Below are positions 1 through 9,802 of a stretch of DNA of 62,694 nucleotides, one piece after another. Made by a program: the position numbers and the translations under genes. The first letter of the stretch is position 1, and the number at the start of each line of letters is the position of its first letter. The DNA is from Nemertoderma westbladi (Eukaryota; Xenacoelomorpha; Nemertodermatida; Nemertodermatidae). Location of the stretch: positions 1-62,694 of the forward strand of contig JAUCBJ010005778.1 of NCBI GenBank assembly GCA_032718475.1, written 5' to 3'. Under the pieces are notes generated by a model that made no database searches, was not told the DNA's origin, and saw only the letters and a list, made by a program, of their open reading frames with translations.

Positions 1-339
1 TTAGGAAACTACATCAGCTTACCGACAACATATTATATGGCTATAATAACAGTAACAATGAAACTATATCATAGTAGTACCGGACAGGCAGAATGTGGCA
101 TTTGTGGCCACAACTCAAGGTGTACGTATACACCTTGCTACAACTACAGTACTACTCGTCATGCTACATTGCAACTGCTGCTGGTGTAGTTGTGTATGGT
201 GTCTCCAGTTGTTTTCGTGGTAGATATAATTGTAGGTTTCGCAGCTGTGAATAATCTTTATAATTATATACCCCTAGAGCAAGGACCCATCATTTGATAG
301 AATTTAATTGAAAAATAAATAAATCATTTTCTGTTTCAG
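1..339 (+). other. Probable intron 5' of the ABC transporter exon
   Basis: No open frame with recognisable coding content is visible here. The stretch ends in a pyrimidine-rich run and tttctgtttcag, a good 3' splice site directly before the coding frame. I read it as the end of an intron whose upstream exon(s) lie outside the window. Confidence 0.5.
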
Positions 340-3300
340 AATGTGGATGCGAAAAGAAAGGGACGGGATAAATTGAATATTATGAGAGTACTGATGATAA
401 CACATTGGAAAGAATACCTTATTTGCTGCATCTTTAAATGTATTAGTGACGTTTGCCTGTTGGTTAAAATAGTCTTTCTGCAGCGATTCATTGAACACTA
501 TATGGAAATGGAGATAAATGATACAAGAGAAAGAGCATTAATTGATTGCTTAATAATTGGAACAGCTTCCTTTTTATCAATAAGTTCATTAACAATTTCT
601 TCATTCTATGGCAAATTGTTATGGATTAAGATTAAAGTTGGTTGCTGTGCGCTAATTTATAGAAAAGTAATGACATTAAATTCATGCAATATCCAAAATA
701 CAACAATCGGCCAAGTTACTAATTTGTTGTCCTCAGATGTGGGAAGATTTGAGTCATTTGGGATGTTTGCGAATAGTCTGATAGCAACTCCTATTACGGT
801 TATTCTATTGTTCCCTTTAATGTATTTTAATCTGGGATGGTCTGGTATTTTCGGAATGTTCCTCGTAATGTTAGTTTTCCCATTGAGTCTGTTCTTTGCA
901 AAGTTATCATCCATTGTGCGACGAAAAGGTGCAACATTAACTGACCAAAGAATAACTCTGATAAATGAAATAATAGTTGGAATGAAAACAATAAAAGTTT
1001 ATGGATGGGAACAATTATTTGAAGCTGCAGTAAAACGTGTCCGTAATAAAGAAATGTCGCAGATATATAAAATCATGTACTTTCTTTCATCTCACGCTAC
1101 CATTATGTTGGGCTATGTCAATGTTGTTACCTTTTGTATCTTTGTCATGTATACTGGACTTGGATTTCAATTAAACATAACCACAGTACTCAGTTCCAAC
1201 CTTTTATTGATGCATGTAATCACAAGTGTACAAGTATTTGGAGCTGCGCTACGTGAATTGGGTGAACTTACGTGTGTTTTTCAACGAATTGATTCATTTA
1301 TAGGCTTTAGTAACAAATTTTTTGCAGTTGAGGAATTAGAAAAGAAAGGAAAAATGAGAAATATTTCGGAACCCAAAGATATTTTTGTAAATGTAAAAAA
1401 TATTTCAGGAAGATGGTCTTTAAACAACATCTCTTTCAAAGCAGATTTCGGTGAAACAGTTTACATTATGGGTCCAGTAGGTTCTGGAAAGTCCAGCATA
1501 TTGCAGGCGATACTAGGAGAGTGGCCTCCTGATAGTGGATCAATTGAGATAAATGGAAAGTTGGCCTATGTATCTCAAATACCATTCATATTCTCTGGAA
1601 CAATAAGGGAAAATATCTTGCTTGGGCAAATTTTTGAAGGAGATTGGTATGATGAAGTTATTAAACTAAGCTGTTTGTCTCTAGATTTATCACTCTTTAA
1701 AGATGGTGATATGACTTTAGTTGGAGAGAAAGGGATATCATTATCTGGTGGACAAAAAGCTCGTATTGCTTTAGCGAGAGCAGTTTATTCTAGGGCAAAT
1801 ATATACCTTATGGATGATCCTCTTTCAGCTGTAGACAGACGAGTGGCCAGAAACTTGGTCGATAACTGTTTAAAACAATGTCAATCTAAAGGAATTGTCA
1901 TCATGGTCACAAATCTCTTACAACTGATACCTGAAAATGCCAAAACAGTGTCTTTTTTTGACAAAGATGTAACTGAAGTAATAAGAAGTGATTTTTTACA
2001 AACATCGAAATCTACAGAAAAAGATAATGCCGAAATGTATGAATGTGAAATTAGAGAAGATGTTGAAAATCATAAGGTCAATATTGACAATATTCCCCAT
2101 AATAAAGATATAAAAAGAACATTGAAATCCTTACTCTCAATACTTCTCATTTTTATTAAATTTGGTTTAAATATTCCAAATTTTCTAGTATTAGTAACGA
2201 CGGCAATTTTAACATACGTATATTTGTCGCTGTCAGATTATTGGTTGGTAACTTGGGCTACTCATCCACCCCCTAATATAAATGAAAAACCTAATTTTAT
2301 TGACAGTAACACTAATATTATTGACCAACTTATTATTGAGAGCCAGTGGAGTGATATTGTATTTGGATATGGTTATCTGGTGTTTTCATATATAGTATGC
2401 AACATGATCAGTGTGTTTGCACTATATGCTGTTACACTAGGTGCTTCTAACAAATTACATGGCAAAGTTTTCAAAAGTGTTTCCAATGCACCAATGAAAT
2501 TTTTCGAACAGAATCCAGCAGGAGGAATACTTAACCGATTCTCTAAAGATATTGGAATAATGGACAACAGGTTACCTGATTTAATAGCTAGTGTAGTATA
2601 TGCTTTATGTCGTTGCATTCTTGCAATTTTACTTTCATCAATAGCTAATCCATGGACATTATTGATGGCTATCCCTACAATAATCATAACATTTGGTATT
2701 CGTTTTTATATATTGAAAAGTCTCAAACAAGTGAAGTTTATTGAAGGATCAGCAAGAAATCCAATATTTCAACATGCATCTGATACCATGGAAGGCCGTG
2801 ATGTTATAAAAGCATTTGATGCTCAAACGTTTTATGTAAAACGCTTTTTTGGCCACTTAGATGATCATACGGTGTCATTGCTTATGGTTCATGAACTTCA
2901 TACAATACTTCAAATCAGTGCATCTACTCCTTTTACTATTTTTAGCATATTGGTTTTATTACTTTCTTTGTGCATGGATAGCTATGTAGCTAAAGAGATT
3001 TTGTTTGTGGCGGTAATATATGTGTTTGGTATGGTCAATTTTATCACATATTTCATGATAATGACAGCACAACTGGAAATTGACTTAACATCTGTTGAAC
3101 GAGTTCTTGATTACTATAATTTGGATAAAGAGGCACCATTTCACATTTCTAGTACTCAAATTCCAACTAACTGGCCAAATGCTGGATTTATCACTTTTAA
3201 AAATGTGAAGCTAAGTTATGGAGATAATGAGGTACTGCATGGAATAAACTTTCAAACAAGACCTTCTGAGAAAATAGGAATTGTAGGGCGAACTGGAGCT

Positions 3301-3945
3301 GGAAAATCATCATTATTTACAGTGTTACTTCGTCTTGTTGAACCTCAAGGAATAATCATGATAGATGATGTTGATATAACTAAAATTGGTTTGCACAACT
3401 TGCGGAAGTCAATTGCAGTTATTCCACAAGATCCTGTTCTATTTGAAGGCACTTTACAATATAACTTAGATCCTTTTAAAGAGTTTGATAGTATTGAGCT
3501 GATTAGAGTTCTAGAAAGAGTTCAATTGAAAACACCATTGGAAAAGAGGCTTGATTTTAAATATTGTGATGGTGAAATCCATTTGGGACGAAATAACATA
3601 TTGAATTTTCATGTTGATAGTCGTGGAGCAAACCTTAGTGTTGGCGAGAGGCAGTTACTTTGCTTAGCAAGGGCAATGTTGAGAAAATATAGGATTGTTC
3701 TAATTGATGAAGCAACATCTTCTATCGATCACTTTACAGATGAGCTTATACAGTCAGCCATCTCTAAGAATTTTACTGATGCAACGGTTTTGATGATTGC
3801 CCATCGGATAGATACCATCATAAACTGTGATCGAATAATAGTGATGAGTGAAGGAAAAGTAGTGGAATTTGACAAACCAAATATATTAATAGAAAATAAG
3901 AACAGCTTTTTACATTTGGCAGCTAAGAAAGCAAAAAATAATTGA
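340..3945 (+). CDS. ABCC4-like: ABC transporter subfamily C (MRP4-like), large 3' exon
   Basis: This encodes an ATP-driven exporter of the ABCC/MRP family; by family knowledge it would sit in the plasma membrane and export organic anions or conjugates. Numbering from the GTG at 343, TMD1 spans about 20-320. NBD1 has Walker A GPVGSGKSS 377-385, signature LSGGQ 467-471 and Walker B YLMDD 488-492. TMD2 spans about 600-910. NBD2 has Walker A GRTGAGKSS 982-990, signature LSVGE 1098-1102, Walker B VLIDE 1119-1123 and H-loop His1154. The GTG is not a real start: the frame is open back to a stop at 316-318, a splice acceptor ends at 339, and the first ATG is at 382. MRP4 proteins have about 1,300 residues, so roughly 95 N-terminal residues should lie on an upstream exon. 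Some 3.6 kb without an intron is unusual for this subfamily. The NBD1 H-loop position is Asn524 (VTN) instead of His, so site 1 looks degenerate. No C-terminal PDZ ligand of MRP4 type is seen. Confidence 0.93.
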   Translation, partial: NVDAKRKGRDKLNIMRVLMITHWKEYLICCIFKCISDVCLLVKIVFLQRFIEHYMEMEINDTRERALIDCLIIGTASFLSISSLTISSFYGKLLWIKIKVGCCALIYRKVMTLNSCNIQNTTIGQVTNLLSSDVGRFESFGMFANSLIATPITVILLFPLMYFNLGWSGIFGMFLVMLVFPLSLFFAKLSSIVRRKGATLTDQRITLINEIIVGMKTIKVYGWEQLFEAAVKRVRNKEMSQIYKIMYFLSSHATIMLGYVNVVTFCIFVMYTGLGFQLNITTVLSSNLLLMHVITSVQVFGAALRELGELTCVFQRIDSFIGFSNKFFAVEELEKKGKMRNISEPKDIFVNVKNISGRWSLNNISFKADFGETVYIMGPVGSGKSSILQAILGEWPPDSGSIEINGKLAYVSQIPFIFSGTIRENILLGQIFEGDWYDEVIKLSCLSLDLSLFKDGDMTLVGEKGISLSGGQKARIALARAVYSRANIYLMDDPLSAVDRRVARNLVDNCLKQCQSKGIVIMVTNLLQLIPENAKTVSFFDKDVTEVIRSDFLQTSKSTEKDNAEMYECEIREDVENHKVNIDNIPHNKDIKRTLKSLLSILLIFIKFGLNIPNFLVLVTTAILTYVYLSLSDYWLVTWATHPPPNINEKPNFIDSNTNIIDQLIIESQWSDIVFGYGYLVFSYIVCNMISVFALYAVTLGASNKLHGKVFKSVSNAPMKFFEQNPAGGILNRFSKDIGIMDNRLPDLIASVVYALCRCILAILLSSIANPWTLLMAIPTIIITFGIRFYILKSLKQVKFIEGSARNPIFQHASDTMEGRDVIKAFDAQTFYVKRFFGHLDDHTVSLLMVHELHTILQISASTPFTIFSILVLLLSLCMDSYVAKEILFVAVIYVFGMVNFITYFMIMTAQLEIDLTSVERVLDYYNLDKEAPFHISSTQIPTNWPNAGFITFKNVKLSYGDNEVLHGINFQTRPSEKIGIVGRTGAGKSSLFTVLLRLVEPQGIIMIDDVDITKIGLHNLRKSIAVIPQDPVLFEGTLQYNLDPFKEFDSIELIRVLERVQLKTPLEKRLDFKYCDGEIHLGRNNILNFHVDSRGANLSVGERQLLCLARAMLRKYRIVLIDEATSSIDHFTDELIQSAISKNFTDATVLMIAHRIDTIINCDRIIVMSEGKVVEFDKPNILIENKNSFLHLAAKKAKNN

Positions 3946-4634
3946 ATCAATGTAATATAGTATCCTAGTCTGTATTCAAAAGTACTCGTAAAATTTGTTT
4001 AACGTTAAATCAATTTTATATGTTGTTGGTTTTAATTGGAATATTTAATTTATTACTGTTCACATATTAGTTTATGTCGTTTTGTGAATGTAGAGAGGGG
4101 ATAACATTTTTATAGTTGTTCTGCAGTAGATGATGATGATTGGCTATCACTAAGGTGCAGTACTGGCGGTACCAACAACATAGCCCCCTCAGATTTCACA
4201 ATCAACATACACACTTTTATTGTTCATACATGTCCTCAGGTTCAATGTCTTGAGCAGGCGTTTGAGGAAAGTCATTGGCTCTCTACTAGAAAGTCATTGG
4301 CTGGTCTTTATCACTAGTAGGCTGCAGGTTGATTGTGCTGATGGAAACAGTATCCATTATTACACGTTCGTGGGGCCTTCGCGCAGCACGAGGCCCAGTT
4401 ATGAGATCCAAATTAAAATTGTGCGACTGTATCACAAAATCAGGTTATGAGAGATTAACCCACACCACCAATTAATCAAAGAAAGGGGGACAGTACGTGT
4501 TCACCCCTTTTAATCTGCACCCCCCCCCCCCCCCTCCCCCCACCCACCAATACATAACCGCGACATCTACCAGCCACGGAAGGGTAGCACGAACTTATTT
4601 CCAAACGCACGTTCAATATGCAAAGCCAGGTGGT
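3946..4634. other. 3' flank of the ABC gene, with a poly-C tract
   Basis: I see no gene here. A C-rich run lies near 4518-4543. A segment near 4366-4389 (ggggccttcgcgcagcac) recurs inverted near 5754-5774, which hints at dispersed-repeat ends. No canonical AATAAA is obvious close to the ABC stop codon. Confidence 0.4.
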
Positions 4635-5093
4635 TTATAGGAATATAATCAATGCAGTACTCGTCTTCATTATAAGCCTCTTTGCGTTCGACCTGTTTTG
4701 TTTTAAAATATATTTATTAAACGCAGGCTGACGCTCTTTATAATAATAATACCTAGGGATGCCAGCTTCCAGACTTTCAATCTTCACTGCCACGCAAACC
4801 CCGCAGAGGAAGTGTTGGTTTGAGAGATCAAGCCCATCGGCAATTGGTGTTTCAATTTCGGTCCAGGAACTCTGACAATGGGAGCATTCAATCTTAGCTG
4901 TGGTCCATTCCCGTGGTTTCGGCTTCCTTTTCTTCGTCCCAATGATAGATTCTTCTGAAGACGTTCGATTCGCTTTCAGTTTATTGTTGGCGTTTGTGTT
5001 TTGAAGTTGTATTCGAGTGGACAGTCGCGCCGGTTTCGAGGTAACCATACCGACCTGTGATAAGCGTTGGTTTTGTTGAGTGCCGGTATTCAT
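4635..5093 (-). CDS. Hypothetical protein with a C-X2-C / C-X2-C zinc-binding pair
   Basis: A 152-aa frame starts at a true ATG (5091-5093 on the minus strand). It has a basic, low-complexity N-terminus (residues 1-66, with KKRKPKPR near 54-61), then Cys70-X2-Cys73 and, 23 residues later, Cys97-X2-Cys100, followed by a basic tail with YYYY. The cysteine spacing fits a small zinc ribbon or PHD-like fold. I do not recognise the family. Such zinc modules occur in first ORFs of some invertebrate LINEs, and the surroundings are repeat-rich, so a transposon ORF1 remnant is as likely as a host gene. No splice sites or partner ORF were found. Confidence 0.35.
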   Translation of the reverse strand: MNTGTQQNQRLSQVGMVTSKPARLSTRIQLQNTNANNKLKANRTSSEESIIGTKKRKPKPREWTTAKIECSHCQSSWTEIETPIADGLDLSNQHFLCGVCVAVKIESLEAGIPRYYYYKERQPAFNKYILKQNRSNAKRLIMKTSTALIIFL

Positions 5094-6462
5094 CTTCTCT
5101 CACCTCTTCAATGACAGATGTTGCAAATACTGATAACACGAATAACGGTATATATTTCAATACTTGTCAGTAGCAATATATATAATTTAGATAACTATTT
5201 TATATCTGTACTGTTGAGCAAACTCTACATAAATTCCAACCTGTGTATCGCCGGTAGTGCTGTTGCTGTGCAAGTCTGCAAGTGCTGAAGTGCTAGTTGC
5301 CACCGGTCAGCCGGTACCGGTAGTAGGGTGGTACCTACGGTGCGCACTACAACGGCAGTACAGCAATACGGTGTACCGTGCCAATAACTGAATGATTAGC
5401 GGTAACTATCTAAACTATTATATTATTATTACCGGTGCCGGTATTGGGCTAATTAGGCCTAAACTATAATCACCGCAAGGGTTGCCGGTTGCTTTAATTA
5501 GATTACATGATATGGCATGTCTGCAGTGTATGGTACCGGCTGACCAGTATTGCAGTATTGACTGATTGCAGGATTCTCGATTCAGGGATTGAGTACAGCC
5601 TGACAGTACCGGTACACATGGTACATGCAGACTGCCCCAATGTATTGCAAAATTTGTCAGAAACCCAGCTGATTTATCCTACAGTAATAATAATTTAACG
5701 CATTTTAAATTTGGATAAATAAATTTATTATAACTGCAATAACAGTTACACTGATGCTGCACGAAGGCCCCACGCAAATTCTACTTGGAAAATTTTCAAA
5801 CTTTTGCCAAACAACATGTGTACCAAGTTTGGATAGATTTCATCAAGGATTGGCCGAGTTATTAACGTTTAAAATAAAATACTGAAAAAAAAACGGGACA
5901 GAACGACAGAACGACAGGTTGATTAATGGTACCCCTACGCTAAGGCTCACTCACTTCGTGGCTCGCCCCACAGTGTCCAGAAAGTTCTGTAAAAGTTTAT
6001 GCATCCTTCAAGGTTCATTTGAATTGCCACCAAGCACTGTCCCTGTCCCCTACTCCTGCCGTATGTTATCTATTGGTGAACTCATAAACCAATGGAAACG
6101 AGATTTTCACTTTCCAAATTCCAATGTTATTGTTGACCGTGTTCTACAAAATGGCAGCCTCTGATTGGTTGTTGGCCGGTTAAAGAATAATGCGCATATG
6201 CCACGTCATCTCCAGTCAGTGTGTTTGTTTGCATTCTCGGAATTTTTCTGTGACATCAGGCAGAATGCAAATAGATTACAGCTAATTCTGCAGTACAGTA
6301 TCTTCCAAACTGCTGGTTGATGATTATCCAATACTTACTGGCCTACCGGTTCTTGGTTGCTGCAGTATAGTTACTTATGTAATTATTGTTTATGTTGTAT
6401 ATAAATTCAAAGATATGTAGACCCATTAATATTGGAAATCAACGTAATTGTTCTTCACATCA
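5094..6462. other. Non-coding stretch rich in CCGGT/ACCGG motifs
   Basis: No convincing coding frame is seen; the 63- and 81-residue plus-strand frames look like chance. The palindromic words ACCGGT and TACCGGTA recur unusually often between about 5230 and 5620. Confidence 0.35.
5740..5930 (+). repeat. Probable interspersed repeat with a gggacagaacgacag tail
   Basis: The text running from 'accaagtttggatagatttc' into an A-run and then twice 'agaacgac' resembles the 3' portions of dispersed elements common in invertebrate genomes (recall, not searched). A similar 'gacggacagaaaacagac' tail is at about 58978-59020. Confidence 0.3.
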
Positions 6463-6655
6463 ATATTGGTGAGGGCTAGTGGATTTAGTAGCCTTTATGG
6501 TTCAATTGAATTGGTGTAGATGTGCTATATTATTTTGGAACCTCAACTTGATAACGTTATTCATGAACAAAATTAACCCCAAAATCAGCAGTTTACGTCC
6601 AATAGTGTATTGCAGTCCTAGTTTTAGAATCAATGTCCCTAAAAGGACATGACTG
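6463..6655 (+). repeat. Dispersed repeat, copy 1 of 2
   Basis: This stretch aligns with 8030-8240 in the same orientation. Shared landmarks are 'attggtg', 'ggttcaat', 'gctacattattttg', 'caaaatt', 'cagcagttta(c/t)gtccaa' and the ending 'atgtccctaaaaggacat'. The copies are strongly diverged, with many small gaps. No coding potential is seen. Confidence 0.5.
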
Positions 6656-6977
6656 TGATCTCTCGTAGCCTGATATTGTAATTACTGTCAGACATAGACC
6701 TGTCTGATATCTTGAGCACGACACCTCGAATGGAACTGTCAGCCCTGGCGAGAATCAATCGACTGATAGCACTGGATTTAAGGTGCCTATCCTGCCATAT
6801 TTATCAGACTCCCTATTTGGTCATCCACCGCGCAAGTTTAATTTATATTTTGATGTTACTGACCAAATTTGAGTAAGAATTATGATGTTACCCAAATTGC
6901 TCTGTTAGTATAAATCATAGAAGTTAAAAGCGCGAACAAGCCGATAATGGTCTACACCCGATAATAGATCGAGTTCC

Positions 6978-7210
6978 AGCGGAATTGAAGCACACTTTTT
7001 GGTTGATGCTATCTTCTCACCGGGAAGATAGCATGGGGGGGAGTGTGAGTGGATTCAATTCCGCCTCACCAAACCCCCATAAAGTGGGAAAGAGCGCCTC
7101 TAAGCAATATTGGGAGCACGAGGTTGATTACCAATATCAACCTCGTGTCACCCCAACAAAGTGGGAAGGAGAAACACACACACAATAGGGGTCAGGGGTT
7201 ACACCCCTGA
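6978..7210. repeat. Cluster of three hairpins
   Basis: Hairpin 1 has an outer arm pair 6980-6989/7054-7063 (cggaattgaa), a middle pair 6991-6996/7042-7047, and a perfect 11-bp inner stem 7006-7016/7024-7034 with a 7-nt loop. Hairpin 2 is a perfect 12-bp stem 7117-7128/7136-7147 (cacgaggttgat), also with a 7-nt loop. Hairpin 3 is tcagggg 7192-7198 with cccctga 7204-7210. A poly-G run follows near 7230-7246. Confidence 0.6.
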
Positions 7211-7570
7211 GAGAGAGGAAAGTAACAGCAGCGGGGGGGGGGGGGGACACCTCCGCAGGGCAGAGGGTGTGAAGTAGGTTACCAGCCAATGGGGGATAGG
7301 AGAGGCATCAGCCAAGTAATAGGGCCAACCCAGTATATTACCGGTTGGTGCTTTCTCATTCAGTCAGTTTACTCAGTCATTAGTTTACCGCGGACCGGCC
7401 ACATAGTTCGACCGTCGTTGCGGTGCTGTATGCATTATCCTACCGGTACCTGTATCTACCAATTATTGCTATCATCTATATTACAATATTATACTTCAGT
7501 TGAACACCGAACTCAGACCTTATATATATTATATCATATCCACCCATCAGCCCGCTGTGATGCGTATTAA

Positions 7571-7990
7571 CTATAACCGGTCGGGATCCATTGATCCCGT
7601 CACAATCTTATTTATTTTAATTTCTTGTGGGACTCTTGTTGTTCGGTACATGTCTACTATGATGGGATAGATGAGCTTTAAACACTCAGGTATTTTAAAG
7701 ACCTCAGGGGGAACACCATCTACTCCACTGGCACGATTGGTCTTAACGCTCTTTGCAGCAGCCTTCACTTCTGCAAAGGAGATATCGCCAATGGGAATAT
7801 CTGGGAGAACAGACTCAGACACTTTTACTTCTATAAAGTTATCAGGCAATACCCTGTCATTATTGAGGAGCTTTTCAAAGTGGGCCTTCCAACCATTGAG
7901 GCGATTGGCTGGTGATTCAGCCTTAACCTTTGTGGTTGGTTGGCTTTTCCGCCCAGTAACAGTGACTGCTGACTGTTGATTAATTGATTC
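7571..7990 (-). pseudogene. Non-LTR reverse transcriptase fragment (N-terminal RT region)
   Basis: Minus-strand frames read a linker like NGWKAHFEKLLNN and then EVKAAAKSVKTNRASGVDGV followed by PPEVFK, the usual start of the reverse transcriptase domain in LINE ORF2 proteins. A frameshift near 7850 separates the linker from the RT part, and the frame ends near 7571 before any catalytic YADD box. It is therefore a short dead fragment, not an element able to act. Confidence 0.8.
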
Positions 7991-8029
7991 ACCAGCCGAT
8001 CGGTAGTCGGCCTACTCAATTGTGGTAAG

Positions 8030-8240
8030 TATTGGTGGGCTGAGTAGCATTTTCTGGTTCAATCAAAGTGTTGTGGATGAGCTACATTATTTTGTAGCGC
8101 CAACTGCGTGAGCTCTAGCATAATTGTTATTCGTTAACAAAATTGTCTATGCAGTTTATCAGCAGTTTATGTCCAACTGTGTACTTTCGTCAGAGTATAT
8201 CGAGTTAACTTATCCATGTCCCTAAAGGACATATCACTGC
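8030..8240 (+). repeat. Dispersed repeat, copy 2 of 2
   Basis: Diverged direct copy of 6463-6655, ending with the same 'atgtccctaaaggacat' motif. Confidence 0.5.
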
Positions 8241-9152
8241 GTAATGACGTCAAATATGTAGCAGCCAATCACTGCCGATTTTCACATTAGACCTCCCGCG
8301 CTTACTTACACCCGCCATTACGACCGCTTCCTCGTGTTTTTACAAAAAAACACACCCCGCCACTCGATTCAGGGCACCTTCTGACCCCTTATTCAATTGT
8401 TTCTAGCCCAACAATTTTTTCGCGCACCAACCTTATTACTACCAAAAATGTAATTGTAACCTGTTCTATTGTCTTTCCTTTGTGTTTTTTAGAATGACAT
8501 GCAACTGTGAAATGCTGCTTTCCCTAAATTGGTATTTTAACATTGATACGAAATATTAATTCGCCGATTTGCGTCAAGTTTCCCCTCCTGTCTCGAAACT
8601 AAGCATAATCCTACTACATACTACTACTACTATATCATATGTTACTGGATGATAAAGTAACTAACTAATTACGAACCTCCGGATATTTGATCGCAGCTCC
8701 ATATGGCATTCCGTTGCGGGCTACAAAACTTGCTCCGTAGCTGGGATCAGGCAATTTTGATGTCTAGGCTAGGATGATGTATAAAGAGTGACACGACACC
8801 CCCCCCCCCCCCCCCCCCCCCCCCAATCCCAAATACCATATGCTACACACACACTTAGAACCAATAGTCTCACTGTATTCTACATATCGTCCACCGTTAA
8901 ATTAAATTGACATATCATACAGGGAGTTACTGGTTGAATTGCAATATTATATATTACTGCTTCTCCCATTTAAGTTTAGCTTACTACCAGTATGTATTAA
9001 AAATATATAAAATAAATGATGACAAACGGTTGGTACCGGTATCATGCACCTTCTGATTAATACCAGTGTTTAATTAATATTAACAGTGTTATATAGGGTC
9101 TATATCATTATTTATTTACTATCTGTTTGATACAATCTTATTATATTTTATT
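8241..9152. other. Non-coding stretch with a dispersed repeat and poly-C tract
   Basis: About 8445-8605 is related to 33360-33545 and 39140-39190 ('aacctgttctattgt', 'ctttccctaaattg', 'tttaacattga', 'attcgcc', 'gatttgcgtc'). An uninterrupted C run of roughly 25 bases lies at about 8799-8824. The remainder is AT-rich and shows no gene. Confidence 0.45.
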
Positions 9153-9260
9153 ATGAATACAACCACTATCATTGTTATTGGCGCTGGACCTTCAAGTCTT
9201 TCAGTGAAGGCGTCCTTTAATACAGGCCATGCAGCCGAGATTTGTGCGAAATTAGCGTAG
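9153..9260 (+). pseudogene. Truncated flavin monooxygenase 5' fragment
   Basis: ATG at 9153 opens a 35-codon frame whose start, IIVIGAGPSSLSV, matches the first residues of the intact monooxygenases at 9803 and 23101. The FAD motif GAGPSG is changed to GAGPSS, and after about 20 residues similarity fades until TAG at 9258-9260. The 5' flank (tgatacaatcttattatatt before the ATG) also resembles the flank of the 9803 gene, so the copied segment included upstream DNA. Confidence 0.75.
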
Positions 9261-9802
9261 ATTTAATGTTTTACAATAGGATATATAGTCAATACAATGC
9301 TTATTATGGGAAGTCAGACACTGTTTGTATCTTATAAGATGAAATATACTTTAGTAAACTATATTTTGTAATTTATTATATTTATACAGATTTATATTTA
9401 TTTTATTTTATTTATATATTTAGACATTTGAAATGGTTTAAAATGAAATAAATACTTAATAAAAATATATTTAATTAAACCTCAATTTATTATCTATATT
9501 ATATATATTATATATACTTATATATCTATATTATCAATAATTTCACCCGGGCGACGACGGTCCGATTATTGATGACAACAATATTACCTACCCAAATCAG
9601 TTAAAAACATTTATTACATACCGGTACTTCCATGCAATATATATTGCAATATCTGCCGGACTATTAGTGTATTATGTTGATTAAATATAAATTATTGCTG
9701 TTACTGTTAATTAATTAAATTATTGTTATTATTGTTTAAAATAGTTATAATTGCCAATCAGTTATTGTTATATATTTTGATCAAATCTTGTTATATCGTA
9801 TC

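Noticed and set aside
343-345. Translation start at GTG 343 of the ABC exporter
   Set aside because: Animals do not normally start at GTG, the frame is open upstream and a splice acceptor precedes it; the codon is internal.
9788-9790. TTG start of monooxygenase copy 1 (and likewise 23074 for copy 2)
   Set aside because: ATG codons at 9803 and 23101 align exactly between paralogues and sit just before the FAD motif.
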